From assembly GCA_022578965.1 (NCBI GenBank), contig MU400658.1, positions 37,598-101,597 on the forward strand: a stretch of DNA of 64,000 nucleotides. The letters run 5' to 3'. The notes under the pieces are model-generated. The model did no database searches. It saw only the letters and a list, made by a program, of their open reading frames with translations, and was not told the origin of the DNA. Made by a program: the position numbers and the translations under genes. Of this stretch, positions 1-12,394 are shown in pieces. Positions within the stretch are counted from its first letter, which is position 1. Each line of letters opens with the position of its first letter. Origin of the DNA: Xylaria sp. FL1777 (Eukaryota > Ascomycota > Sordariomycetes > Xylariales > Xylariaceae).

Positions 1-540
1 TATTTGTTTTAAGCAACAATAAATGTATAATATATAAACGTATAGCAGCAGTAAACATAAGCAACTTTATTAAGCATGCTATTAAAAAAGTGCATTAGTT
101 ATTTCTTTTTTTATATATATAATACATAAAAAAACATATTATTATAAAAAGCAAAAGCTATTTTGCTACGTATACTATTAAAAGTACATTAGCTGTTTTT
201 TTCTTTTTAAACATATAAAACACATAAACGTATTGCTATAGCAACCTAAAAAGCAGCTTTATTTTAAACATAAATAAAAGCATATTTATTGTTTTTTTTT
301 TCTTTTTATAAATACTTAAGTACTTAAATAAATATTATAAGAACATAATATAGCAATAAACATAAGTAGCTTATATAAGTACTTAATACAAAATATATAT
401 GTTTTTTCTTTTGTTTTTATATATATAATTTATAAACATAATGCTATAAAAAGCATAAGCACTTTTTTTGCGCATTTTATACAAAGTGCATTAGCTATTT
501 TTTTTGTTTTTTTTTTTACTACGTTTTATTTTGCTTTATT

Positions 541-627
541 ATAAATTTGCTTTTTTATAAAATATTAACTAAGCATTTTTTGCTTAAAAAACTTTATTAT
601 TTATAAAAAAGCAGATTTATAGCTTTT
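541..627. repeat. Hairpin H1 (inverted repeat, shared loop)
   Basis: Two ~28-base arms (around 541-568 and 598-626) are near-perfect reverse complements. They enclose a loop reading CTAAGCATTTTTTGCTTAAA. The same loop occurs in the next hairpin (651-805). The counterpart in copy B is 43,832-43,915. It looks like a small MITE-like or structured element and has no coding potential. Confidence 0.65.
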
Positions 628-650
628 AATAAAATATAAAAAAAAAATAA

Positions 651-805
651 ATTACTATTATTAAGTTTACTATAAGCTAGTTTTGCTTGATTTGCTTTTT
701 TATTAATTATTAACTAAGCATTTTTTGCTTAAAAAACTTAATTAATAATTAATATAAAAGTAAATTAGTTAAAGCTAGCTTATAGTAAACTTAATAACAG
801 TAATT
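651..805. repeat. Hairpin H2, ~62-base arms (MITE-like)
   Basis: The arms at 651-713 and 743-805 are reverse complements over about 62 bases with few mismatches. Both begin or end with an ATTACT or ATTACTG type motif, and the arms enclose almost the same loop as H1. Copy B (43,919-44,056) keeps the right arm, but its left arm lacks about 16 bases. Pairing held despite heavy C-to-T decay suggests a recently complete palindrome. The terminal-inverted-repeat layout fits a non-autonomous DNA element, although no target-site duplication was confirmed. Confidence 0.65.
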
Positions 806-864
806 TATTTCTTTTTTATATAAATTATAAAAAAAAAAAAAGAATCTATACTGCTATAACGCAG

Positions 865-1475
865 CTTTTTACTAGTAATGTTTTATTTTTTTATATTATT
901 GTTCTTTTTTTTTTTTTTTGTTTATTGCTTTTAAACGTTACTAATATATAAATAAAATATTACTAAAAACCGCAATTATAATAAACTTCTTAAATAATAA
1001 CATAAACTAGTTTTGTTTTTTTATATTATTATTTTTTTTTTTTTTTATTAATTATTACTTTAAAACATTATTAATATATAAATAAAATATTTTTAAAAAC
1101 TACAATTATTATAAACTTCTTAAATAATAACGTAAACTAAGCTAAAATATTTTGCTTTGCAAGCTTTTTACTAGTAATGTTTTATTTTTTTATATTATTA
1201 TAATTATTTTTACTATTAATTGCTTTTAAACGTTATTAATATATAAACAAAATATTTCTAAAAACTATAATTATAATAAACTCCTTAAATAATAATATAA
1301 ACTAAGCTAAAGTACTTTGCTTTACAAGCTTATTATTAGTAACGTTTTATTTTTTTATATTATTATAATTATTTTTAATATTTATTACTTTTAAACATTA
1401 CTAATATAAAAACAAAATATTTTTAAAAGCTATAATTATTATAGCGTTCTTAAATAATAATATAAACTAAATAAC
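865..1475. repeat. Four-copy tandem repeat (~130-160 bp unit)
   Basis: Each unit contains a TTTTATTTTTTTATATTATT stretch, then TTTTAAACGTTACTAATAT, then a CTTAAATAATAA..AAACTA tail. Units lie near 870, 1,010, 1,170 and 1,330. Copy B has only three (44,120-44,570). Spacing is uneven because T runs and a short insert (AAGCTAAAATATTTTGCTTTGCAAGC-like) vary. Confidence 0.7.
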
Positions 1476-1999
1476 TTTGCTTTATAAACATTAAATATGT
1501 TTTTATGCCTAAAAAAAATATTATAAGTACTTATTAAAGCGTAGTAATAAACTTAATATAAAAATAACTTGTTTTTAGCTATTTTTCTTTAAATAAAAAA
1601 ATTATTTAAATCGCTATAAAAAAACAACATTTAAAAACATATAAAAATAAACAAAGAAAATCTTAAAAGCGTTAATACTTAGCTAATAAAAAGCACTAAA
1701 TAAAAGCTTAAAAGCGCTAATACTTAGTAAATCAAAAGCACTAAATATAAGCTTAAAAAATAAAGCAGCAAACATAACGCCTTTATATTGCTAAAAACCT
1801 TAAAATGTTTATTAATTATTTGCGATTTGTTTGTTTGTTATATTAATATAAACAGCTATTTTAATTGTTTTTTTTTTTTGTTTTAAATTAATGTTTTTTT
1901 ATGCTTAATTCTTCTTTTAACATATATAGCATAACTAACATAATTTTTAATATAATAGTTTAGCTTAAAAAAAAACGTAAAAACAGTATAAAAAGTAAA
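1476..1999. other. AT-rich spacer, no gene
   Basis: No reading frame of note. A ~60-base sequence containing CTAATACTTAG and AAAGCACTAAATA is repeated twice around 1,665-1,755, and is also doubled in copy B near 44,755-44,840. Otherwise nothing is seen. Confidence 0.5.
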
Positions 2000-2104
2000 A
2001 TCTAAGCATACGCTACAACCTATACAAGTTTTAGGGCGGGTATGCAAAAAAGGCCAAAGGTTTTCTGCTAGTTAAATATATTTATAGTTTATAAGGGCTA
2101 CAAT

Positions 2105-2265
2105 ATGCAATAAAACAAAACATTAAATCTTTTTATTGTTAAAATAGTTTTTTTTATTAAAGCTATAACTATTTATAAAGCTAAAGAAAAGATTTATACT
2201 AGTTTTAAACTTTTTTTTTATAAACGTTAAATTAGTAATAAGTTTAATAGCTTAAGCATAATACT
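2105..2265 (+). repeat. Truncated copy of the ~480 bp dispersed repeat
   Basis: This matches the start of the repeats at 7,885-8,365 and 12,395-12,885 (shared TAAAACAAAACATTAAATCTT lead, then the TTTATTAAAGCTATAACTATT body). It breaks off where the 231 bp satellite begins. Confidence 0.7.
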
Positions 2266-2269
2266 AAGC

Positions 2270-5200
2270 TAATGCTATAGCGCTTTTTTTTTGCATAATT
2301 GCTAGCATATACTTTAAATAAAACAATAAAGCTAATATTGCAGTGCTTTTTCTTTGCAAAAAAGTTCTGCAAAAACTATGCTTATAACTATTTACTAATA
2401 AATAAACTTTTAGGCTTTTATTTAACTAAAATAAAGAATTTTTTAATACGCTTATAAGCTAGTATATTATATGTTTGCAGTAAAAAAAACAACAAAGCTA
2501 ACGCTGTAGCGCTTTTTTTTTGTATAGTTACTAGCATTTGCTTTAAATATAACAACAAAGCTAATGCTGCAGCGCTTTTTTTTTGCAAAAAAGGTTTGCA
2601 AAAACTACGCTTATAATTATTTACTAATAAATAGACTTTTAGGCTTTTATTTAACCAAAATAAAGAATTTTTTAATATGTTTATAAGCTAGTATACTATA
2701 CGCTTGCAGTAAAAAAAACAACAAAGCTAATGCTGCAGTGCTTTTTTTTTGCAAAAAAGTTTTGCAGAAACTACGCTTATAATTATAAGCTAGTATATTG
2801 CACGCTTGCAATAAAAAAAACAATAAGGCTAATGCTGTAGCGCTTTTTTTTTGCATAGTTGCTAGCACATGCTTTAAACATAACAGTAAAGCTAATGTTG
2901 CAGCGCTTTTTTTTTACAAAAAAGGTTTATAAAAACTACGCTTATAATTATTTACTAATAAATAGATTTTCAAGCTTTTATTTAACTAAAATAAAGAATT
3001 CTTTAATATGCTTATAAGCTAGTATATTACATGCTTATAGTAAAAAAAACAACAAAGCTAATATTGCAGCGCTTTTTTTTTGTATAGTTATTAGCACTTG
3101 CTTTAAACATAATAGCAAAGCTAATATTGCAGCGCTTTTTTTTTACAAAAAAAGTTTGCAAAAACTACGCTTATAACTATTTACTAGTAAATAAACTTTT
3201 GAGCTTTTATTTAACCGAAATAAGGAATTTTTTAATATGCTTATAAGTTAGTATACTATATACTTATAGTAAAAAAAACAATAAAACTAATGCTGCAGTG
3301 CTTTTTTTTTGCAGAAAAGGTTTATAAAAACTACGCTTATAACTGTTTACTAATAAACAAACTTTTAGGCTTTTATTTAACTAAAATAAAGAATTCTTTA
3401 ATACGCTTATAAGCTAGTATACTGCATGCTTGCAGTAAAAAAAACAATAAAGCTAATGTTATAGCGCTTTTTTTTTACGTAGTTGCTAGTATATGCCTTA
3501 AATATAACAGTAAAGCTAATATTGCAGCGCTTTTTCTCTGCAAAGAAGTTCTGCAAAAACTACGCCTATAATTATTTATTAGTAAATAAACTTTCAGGCT
3601 TTTATTTAACTAAAATAAGGAATTCTTTAATACGCTTATAAGCTAATATACTATATGCCTGTAGTAAAAAAAACAACAAAACTAACGTTATAGCGCTTTT
3701 TTTTTGCATAATTGCTAATATATGCTTTAAACATAATAGTAAAGCTAATATTACAGCGCTTTTTCTTTGCAAAAAAGTTCTGCAAAAACTATGCTTATAA
3801 CTATAAGCTAGTATATTATATACTTGCTGTAAAAAAAACAACAAGCTTAATACTGCAGCATAGTTGCTAATATATGCCTTAAATAAAACAATAAAGCTAA
3901 TGTTGCAGTACTTTTTCTTTATAAAAAAGTTCTGCAGAAACTACGCTTATAACTATAGGCTAATATATTGCACGCTTGCAGTAAAAAAAACAATAAAGCT
4001 AATATTATAGCGCTTTTTCTTTGCAAAAAAAGTTTACAAAAATTACGCTTATAATTATTTATTAATAAATAAACTTTTAAGCTTTTATTTAACTAAAATA
4101 AAGAATTTTTTAATATGTTTATAAGCTAGTATACTACACGCTTATAGTAAAAAAAACAACAAAGCTAACGCTATAGCGCTTTTTTTTTGCATAATTGCTA
4201 GCATTTGCCCTAAATATAACAATAAAGCTAATATTGCAGCGCTTTTTCTTTATAAAAAAAGTTTGCAAAAATTACACTTATAATTATTTATTAATAAATA
4301 AACTTTTGGGCTTTTATTTAACTAAAATAAAAAATTCTTTAATACGCTTATAAGCTAATATACTGCATGCTTACAGTAAAAAAAACAATAAAGCTAACGC
4401 TATAACGCTTTTTTTTTGCAAAAAAGTTTTGCAAAAACTATGCTTATAACTATAAGCTAGTATATTGCATACTTGCTATAAAAAAAACAATAAAGCTAAC
4501 GCTGCAGCATAATTGCTAATATATACTTGCTTTAGAAAAAACAACTAAGCTAACGCTGCAGCATAATTATTAGTACTTGCTTTAAACATAACAGTAAAGC
4601 TAATATTGCAGCGCTTTTTTTCTGCAAAAAAGGTTTATAAAAACTACGCTTATAATTATTTATTAGTAAACAAACTTTTAAGCTTTTATTTAACTAAAAT
4701 AAAGAATTCTTTAATATGCTTGTAAGCTAGTATATTGTACGCTTGCAGTAAAAAAAACAACAAAGCTAACGCTGCAGCGCTTTTTCTTTGCATAATTACT
4801 AGCATTTGCTTTAAACACAATAATAAAGCTAATGCTGTAGCGCTTTTTCTTTGCAAAAAAGGTTTACAAAAACTACGCTTATAACTATTTACTAATAAAT
4901 AAACTTTTAGGCTTTTATTTAACCGAAATAAAAAATTTTTTAACATGTTTATAAGCTAATATATTATATGCTTGCAATAAAAAAAACAATTAAGCTAATG
5001 CTATAGCGTTTTTTTTTTGCGTAGTTATTAGTACATATTTGCTTTAAACAAAACAACAAAGCTAATATTGCAGCGCTTTTTTTTTACAAAATTAAAGCAT
5101 AATTACTAATATATACTTGCTATAAAAAAAATAACAAGCTTAATATTGCAGTATAGTTACTAGTATATACTTGCTATAAAAAAAATAATAAAACTAACGC

Positions 5201-5395
5201 TGCAGTGCTTTTTTTTTGCGTAGTTGCTAGTATTTGCTTTAAACATAATAATAAAGCTAATGCTATAGCGCTTTTTTTTTATAAAGAAGTTCTATAAAAA
5301 CTACGCTTATAATTATTTACTAATAAACAAACTTTTAAGCTTTTATTTAACTAAAATAAAAAATTCTTTAATATGCTTATAAACTAGTATACTAT
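2270..5395. repeat. Satellite array, ~231 bp unit with modular variants
   Basis: The marker GCTTTTATTTAAC recurs near 2,413, 2,642, 2,975, 3,206, 3,367, 3,598, 4,080, 4,311, 4,680, 4,911 and 5,339. Five of the ten steps are 229-231 bases; the rest are longer or shorter because sub-modules are added or dropped. The modules include a CTTATAAGCTAGTATA block, a GCTAATGCTGCAGCGC block and a TTTGCAAAAACTACGC block. Apparent minus-strand ORFs of 73-86 codons (for example around 2,647-2,868, 3,602-3,844 and 4,686-4,946) are only the repeat read through and are not genes. Confidence 0.85.
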
Positions 5396-7079
5396 GCTTA
5401 AATATTTTTTTAGCTAAAACGTTTTATAGTTTAAAAAGTATAAAATCTTTTTAAGCTAAAAACGTTTAATTTAAATTATGTTATGTTTAAAAAAAGCGCT
5501 TTTACTATTTTTGCTATAAATTAACAGCAAAAAAATAATAATAATTTGCTTGCTTTAGTTATAATTTGCTTAGTATTAACTAATATTATATAAAGTAGCT
5601 ATAATTATAATTCTTTTTATAATGTTAATAATATGCTTTTTTAAGCTAAAAATAGCAAAAAGTTCTTAAAGAATACTTTATAATGCTAAATATTAAGTTA
5701 GTATAATAATAACTTATAAAACAACGCTTAAAAAAACCATAAAAAAGAAATATTAAGCATTACCCTTGTAATTTCTAGAAATAACCAAAATAGAAAAAAA
5801 AGCTAAATAAGCATACTGCAAGTTCTAAAGCAAAAGAACAAAAACAACGTAGCAAGCACTTAAAAAAAAAAAAAAGCCCTTAGTTATAAAATAAAACAAA
5901 CGTAAAAGCGTAGCTAAAAGTAAGCACTTATAAAAGCATTTAAAAACTTTAAATTGCTATAAAGCTTAGCTAAATAAGCTAAGTTAGCTTACGAGCTAGC
6001 TTTAAAAGTTATAGCAATTTTACTGCTAAGAAAAACAAAAAGCAAGCTTTCTTTTGCTAATACTTTTAAAGAAAAAAAAAATTAAAAGTATAAATATTCT
6101 TTAAAAAAAGATAAAAAGAAAAAAAAACGTATAGTAGCTAATAAAAAAAAGCAAAAAAAAGGAGCTAAAGCTTATGCAGCTTTTATACTAAAAACAAAAA
6201 TAAAAACATTAATACTTTTTATGCTAAAGCAAAAAAAGCGCAAATAATTAAGCAAAGCAAAAAAGTTTGCTTGTTAGCTTGCATAATAAATAAGCTTTAA
6301 TAAAAACAAGCTAGCTAGTGTTTTTTTGCTGCTTGCTAAAATAAATAAGCTATTATTATTAACTTTTAAAAAAAAGTTAACATAAGCTTTAATAAATTTA
6401 AATAATTTAAAAAAAACTAATATAAATTAAGCTATTAATATAGCTAAATAGTTTTTAAGCAGCAGTAAATATAACAGCAATTTTTAAATTGCTAAAAATT
6501 TAAGCAAGCTAAATAAAGGCATTGCTAACTTGCTTATAATAACTTAAAACAAATGCTTTAAACGCATAGCTAAAGCTTTTAAAACAACTAAAACAAAACA
6601 TCTAAAAACTAAAATAAAGGTTCTTTTTATTAACTTATATTTTAGTAATAAAGCAGCTATTTATAAGCATTATATAAAAAGCTTAGCTTTAAAAAAATTA
6701 ATTTAATAAGTAATAGCAAAAATTAAAACTTTTATTTAAAATATAAAAGCTTAAAAAACTAGGAACTAACCTAGAAGTAAACTTATAAGCAACAAAAAAA
6801 GCACAGCTAAAAAAGATCTAATGCTAAAACTAAACTTTTAGCTAAAAAAGTAGTTAAAAAGAAAAAAACCTAAGATTACGCTTAAAAAAAAATAAATAAG
6901 CACGTAAATTTAAACTAAAACAAGCAATAGCTATTTAGCTATAATTAAACAAAAGCTTAGCAAAAATAAAGCCTTTAAAAAGTATAATAAGCTACTAAAG
7001 CATAAAGCAGCTATAATAATATAAATACGCACTAAAAAAATAAGTTTAAAAGTATTCTTATATAAAAAAAAAGTTTTAA
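5396..7079. other. A-rich decayed DNA, no gene seen
   Basis: The plus strand is very A-rich (for example around 6,060-6,180). This could be a coding relic with Lys-rich content, but stops are frequent in every frame and I recognise no family. Confidence 0.4.
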
Positions 7080-7290
7080 ACAAAAAGTCTAAAAGCTTTA
7101 TAAAAAAGAATTTTTCTGCTTTTTAACTTTATTTTTTGTTTAGCAAGCTAATTAATAAAAACCAGTATTTATAAAGTAGTAAAGCTTTAAAGTAGCAGTA
7201 TAAACATTATTACATAAAGTTTTTATTTAGCTTTTTATATAGTTTTACTTATAAGTACATAAGTAAAAAAACTGCGCTATAAAGCAGCAT
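7080..7290 (+). repeat. Dispersed copy of a ~210 bp subtelomere segment
   Basis: This matches 26,510-26,720 in the same block and 60,110-60,320 in copy B. Shared landmarks are TTTAGCAAGCTAATTAATAA and GTAAAAAAACTGCGCTA, with CAGCGCTA at the 26.7 kb copy. It is a third copy lying about 19 kb from its homologue in copy A, and it shows that pieces of the terminal block also sit inside the A-only segment. Confidence 0.75.
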
Positions 7291-7504
7291 AGCAAATTAT
7301 TAATAATAATATTATTCTTTTTTTATTAATAGTATTAAAAGCTTTTGTAATGTTAAGCTGTAGCAAAAATGTAGTGCTTTTTTTATTAATTGCTTTTTTT
7401 GCTATTTTTAATACTAGTTTAATAGCTACGTTTGTTAACTTGTTTTGTTTGTTTTTTATTTAGTTGTTTAGTAAAAGATCTTTAAGCTTAGCTACTTAAT
7501 TTTA

Positions 7505-7900
7505 AACAATAAAAATAATAGCTAAAAACCTGCTATTACTATTAACTAAATTATTTTAAGCGTGCAAAACTTACTAAACAATTTAAATTCTAACTTGCTT
7601 ACATAAACAAAAGCTTATAATTTATTTAAAAAAAATTGCGCTAAATATAAAAAGCAAGTAAAACATAAAGTTTAATTAAATTTATAAGTTTTTTTAAATA
7701 AAAACAATAACTAAAAACTTGCTATTATTATTAACTAGATTACTTTAAGCATGCAAAACTTACTAAACAATTTAAACTTTAAGTTGCTTATATAAGCAAA
7801 AGCTTATAATCTGTTTAAAAAAGCAAAAGCTTATAATTTATTTAAAAAAAATTGCGCTAAATATAAAAAGCAAATAAAACGTAAAGTTTAATTAAATCTT
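7505..7900 (+). repeat. Tandem duplication, ~195 bp unit
   Basis: Two direct copies share CTTGCTATTATTATTAACTA, GCATGCAAAACTTACTAAAC and ATTGCGCTAAATATAAAAAG. The second has a short extra repeat of an AAAGCTTATAATxTGTTTAAA sequence near 7,800-7,850. Confidence 0.7.
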
Positions 7901-8365
7901 TAGGCCTTTTTTATTAAAGCTATAATTATTTATAAAGCTAAAAAAAAAATTTACGCCAGTTTTAAACTTTTTCTTTATAAACGTTAAATTAATAGCAGGT
8001 TTAATAATTTAAACATAATATTATGTACTATAAGTAATGCTTATTTAAGCTTTATAATTAAACATTTTGCTAAAAAATAATATAGCTAAAATGCTTATAT
8101 TATTACTAAAAATAAAAGCGTTTATAACTTAAAAAGCTGCTATAATAGTAAAAATACTAATAACTATTTTAATAAAAGTGCAGCTAAAAGCAGTAATATT
8201 TCCGTTATTTTTTTAAAGCGTTAGCATTATAGCTATAACTTTAGCTTTTTTTATAATAAAACGCTTACTAGAAGTTTTAACGTTATTATTTAAGCTATTG
8301 CTTTTATTATTGTTAAAAGAGTTTAATAAAGCAAAAATAGCTAATATAGTATATTTGCAGCTTTA
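7885..8365 (+). repeat. ~480 bp direct repeat, left copy
   Basis: This aligns from end to end with 12,395-12,885 (landmarks ATAAACGTTAAATTAAT, ACTAGAAGTTTTAACGTTATT, TATATTTGCAGCTTT). Two direct copies about 4.0 kb apart could be LTRs of a dead retrotransposon. I see no TG..CA termini or decisive internal coding sequence, and a third truncated copy lies at 2,105. Confidence 0.65.
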
Positions 8366-8499
8366 CGCCCTAAAAAAATAAATATTTTCTGTATAAAAAA
8401 CGTTTAGCTTAATGCTATTTAAAACATAAGCAAACAAGTTATTAATAAAACCTAAAAATAGTATATATTAGCTAAGCTTTACGTTTATTATATATATAT

Positions 8500-8655
8500 A
8501 AATTGCTTTCTTTTATATAAATTGTTTTTTTTTATATAAATTGCTTTTTTTTATATAAATTGCTTTTTTTTATACAAATTGCTTTTTTTTATACAAATTG
8601 CTTCTTTTTATATAAATTGCTTTCTTTTATACGAATTGCTTCTTTTTATAAGTTT
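8500..8655 (+). repeat. 21-base minisatellite
   Basis: About eight tandem copies of TATATAAATTGCTTTTTTTTA, with small changes (TACAAATTG, CTTCTTTT). Confidence 0.85.
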
Positions 8656-8659
8656 TTAA

Positions 8660-10530
8660 ACTATAGCATTTAAATAGCATTTCTTTTTTTAATTCTTTAA
8701 CTAAAATTACTAGCTTTACAAAAAAGATTTAAACTTTAAAGCTTTAAATTATTATTATATATAAAGTTAAAGCTTTAGCGTAATAACTTTGCATATATAC
8801 TTAAAAAGCAGTATTTAATAATACTTTTAACCTTTATTTTTTTATGCGTAATAAAAAATGCATTGCTAATACTGTTATAATTATAAAGCAGCAGTACTTT
8901 ATTATTTATATAAAATGCTTTTATAATATAGCGTTAGTTAATTTTTTTAGTAGCTATTTTAATTAAATATTGCAAGTAAACAAGTTTGTTTAAAAAAGCT
9001 AACTAAGCAGCTTTATTAACGTTTTTCTTTTGTTATAGCTATTATATTTAAGCGTGTTATAATTTTTCGTTCTTAAAAAAGCTTTCTATAATAAATGTTT
9101 TTAAATATATTTTTTTAGTGTTTATTAATATAGTATTGCTAACTTTATATTAATTTAAGTAGTTTAGCTTTTATAAAAACAGTTTGTTTGCTTATAAATA
9201 TTTTATAATTAAGCAAAAAGTATTAATTAGTTAATATAACTATAATATATTAAACGATTGTTTGTTATAAGGTTTTATATAAACTTTTTAAATAAAGCTA
9301 AACTAATGATCTTTTTTATAATAATAATTAAATAGCTTATATTTTTACTGTATATTTATAGTAGCTTTATTATTAAGCAGCATAAAAATAATATTGCTAG
9401 GTTAAATTATTTTAATAAAAGCTATTTAATTTTTAAAACTTTGTACTAAGCTTTAAAAGCTATGCAGTTAAATAAACATAAATTAAAACTATTTAATAAA
9501 CTTAGCTTTTTTAGCTTTAATAAATATATAAGCTTTTTTTAGTTCTAAAAGCTTACTAAAAGCTATATAAAAAAATAATTTATAAACGTAAAGTATAACA
9601 ATAGTTTTTAATATAATGCTTTCTTTAAAAGCTAAAAAAATATTTATAGCTAAGTTTTATTAGTAATAATTAAGAGTTTTTACTTTTTGCTAAAAGTAGT
9701 ACTAAAATATGATTTGCTAATTAAAGCTATTTGCTTATTTAAAAATATAATTAATGTTTGCAATAAAAGCACTTTAAAAGTTTGTAGTATAATTAATAAT
9801 GTGCTATTTTATAAACGCTATTAAAAATCTATATATAAATATTATTTATATGCTAAATTAAGATTTAAAATCGTTAAAAATAGCATATTAACTATAATTG
9901 CAGCAATACTTATAATAATTAATAATATATTTAGTAAAGTTTACAACCTGCAAAAATAGTTAATAAAATCTTTAATATTTAAGCATAAGCAACTTTAACT
10001 TATAATAAACTTTTTTATTTATGCTTATATTAAGCTTAAACATAATTTAAATTTAGTTGCTTATAAAATTGTTAGATTTGCTATAATTACTTACTAGTAG
10101 TTTAAAAAACAAAATTTTGCAAAAATAAAACTTTTTATTTTTATATTAAAAAGCGCTATTAAAATATATATATTTAATAGTTCTAAATAAAAAATACTAA
10201 AGAAATTAAAGCTTATTAAAAAAATTACTATTATTAATATATATTAAATATTATTAATATATATTAAAAAATAGTTTAAATTAAACTTAATATAATTTTT
10301 GTTTTTTTTTTAAGCTTTTAGCAAATTAAAAAAGGTAGCAATAGTATGCTTTTTACTTTTCTTTAAAGCTAAAAAAACAAATTCTTTATAATAAAAAGCA
10401 GGTTAAATCAAAGTTAAAAACAATAATGCAATAATTATATTGCTTTATTTAAACAAGTTATTTTTTTTTGCCTTTAACGTAACTTAAATCTAAAGATTAA
10501 CTTTATTAAAAACTATTATTAAAAATACTT
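8660..10530. other. AT-rich decayed DNA, no gene seen
   Basis: All frames are broken and no motif was recognised. Both strands are T- and A-rich with scattered GC dinucleotides. This could be an old transposon body between the repeats at 7,885 and 12,395. Confidence 0.4.
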
Positions 10531-10534
10531 TTTA

Positions 10535-10765
10535 AATAAAATATAAACTTGCTTAGTACTAAAAAATAAACAAAATTTAAGCAAAGTTTTATTATAAAGC
10601 GTTATAGCTTAACTAAAGCAACTTGTTTAAAAATAAAATTTGTTTTTATAAAGCAAAGTAAAAATGTTGTTTAAAAGTTTAAAATAGCTAAAATACCTTA
10701 GTATAGCTAAAAAATAATATAGTTTTTAGTAGTTATTAAAGCAAGTTTTTATTTATGTAAAAAAA
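10535..10765 (+). repeat. ~235 bp direct repeat, left copy
   Basis: This matches 11,755-11,990 (shared AAATATAAACTTGCTTA, GCGTTATAGCTTAACTAAAG or its decayed form, and AATAATATAGTTTTTAG). The two copies are about 1.2 kb apart in direct orientation. Confidence 0.65.
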
Positions 10766-11337
10766 AGTTATAAGCTATAAGCACTAAAATATTTATTTAG
10801 TAATATTAGCTATATTGTTTTAAAGTTTTAAAAATAATAAAAGTTTAAGCTTATATAACTATATATAAAGCAATTTTGCTAGCTTAAACAAAATAAATAT
10901 ATAAAATATAGTGCTTATAATAAATAATAGCTAAAATTAAACTGCTTTAAAAAAAAAACCATGTTACATTTATTTAAATGTTAGTTTTAATATATATATA
11001 TATGCAAACACTTATAAATTAATATTGCTAGATTTTATTAAAATAAGTAAGCAAAATACTAATAAGCTGCTATAATTTTTACTAAAAAAGCAGCAAAAAA
11101 AAAAAGATTATAAATATTATTTAAGCTAATAAAAAGTAAACAAAAAGCAGTAAATTTTTAACAAATTAAAAAAAAGCATTAAAGCATTAGCTAATTAAAT
11201 AGTATTAATTTTACGTTAGTAAAAAACAACTATAAATAGCTAAACTTTATTTAATTTAATATAATAAGTATTTTAACTTTAAAAAAACCTTGAAAGCAAG
11301 CATAAATATTAATATTGTATGTTAAATAAGTATATAA

Positions 11338-11472
11338 AAAAAATGCAAAAAAATGCAAAAAAATACAAAAAAATGCAAAAAGATGCAAAAAAATGCAAAA
11401 AGATGCAAAGAAATACAAAAAAATGCAAAAAAATACAAAGAAATATAAAAAAATATAAAAAGATAAAAAAAT
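11338..11472 (+). repeat. 10-11 base minisatellite (AAAAATGCAAA)
   Basis: About thirteen tandem units of AAAAATGCAA or AAAAATACAA. The complementary 78-codon frame (11,251-11,487, minus) is a Phe/Ile/Leu/Cys repeat read from this array, not a gene. Confidence 0.85.
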
Positions 11473-11754
11473 ATAATTAATATGCAAGCACTATAAAAAG
11501 CTAGTTTTATATACTATTTTTTGCACTTTTTTATATTATTTTAGCTTTAATACTTAATAAGAATATATTTTACTTTTAACTTTACTTTTATACATAAGTT
11601 TTTAGCTAAAATTAGCTTTATATTTACTTTTTTTATTAATGTATTACTACTTAAATTAAAAGTTATGCATAAAAAAAATATACTATTAAAAAAGGTTTAG
11701 TTTTTTAGTTAAATTTCTAGTATAGTTTAGTATAAATATAGCTTGCTTAAAAAC

Positions 11755-11990
11755 AAATAAAATATAAACTTGCTTAATATAAAAAAGCAAACAAAATTTA
11801 AGCAAAATATTATTATAAAACATTATAGCTTAACTAAAGTAACTTATTTAAAAATAAAATTTATTTTTATAAATTAAAGTAAAAATGTTATATAAAAGTT
11901 TAAAATAGCTAAAAAACCTTAGTGCAGCTAAAAAATAATATAGTTTTTAGCAGTTATTAAAGCAAAGTTCTGTTTATATAAAAACAAGTA
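11755..11990 (+). repeat. ~235 bp direct repeat, right copy
   Basis: Partner of 10,535-10,765. Decay differs between the two copies, so they mutated independently after duplication. Confidence 0.65.
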
Positions 11991-12019
11991 AAAAAAGATT
12001 AAAAGCTATAATAAAAATT

Positions 12020-12230
12020 CTAGTTATACTAGTTATTAAAACTTGCGTTTTATTTAAAACTAACGCTGCTTTTTTTGCTTTAAAAATATAAAAACTGCAG
12101 TAAAAATCCTAGTTATATTAGTTATTAAAATCTGCGCTTTATTTAAAACTAATGCTGCTTTTTTTACTTTAAAAATATATAAGCTGCAATAAAAATCCTA
12201 GTTATAGCAATTTTTGTTTTTATTATTAAA
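12020..12230 (+). repeat. 89-base tandem repeat (also 12,900-13,035)
   Basis: The unit runs from TAGTTATA through CTTGCGCTTTATTTAAAAC, TAACGCTGCTTTTTTTGCTT and AAACTGCAGTAAAAATCC. Starts are at 12,021, 12,110 and 12,199. Two more units, at the same 89-base step, lie at about 12,909 and 12,998. Confidence 0.8.
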
Positions 12231-12394
12231 CATTTATAAATATGTTCGCAAACGCACTAGTAAAATTAAAAGCTAAAGCTATAAAATAAAATCTAAAATA
12301 AATGCTAAAAATAAATTAAGCACTAGAAAATCTTATTGTTTGTTTTGCTAAAAATAATGCAAGCAAAAATGTCCTAAGTAAAACAAAACATTAA

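Noticed and set aside
2647..4946. Three minus-strand ORFs with related sequences, suggestive of a gene family
   Set aside because: They are successive units of the 231 bp satellite; similarity follows from the repeat.
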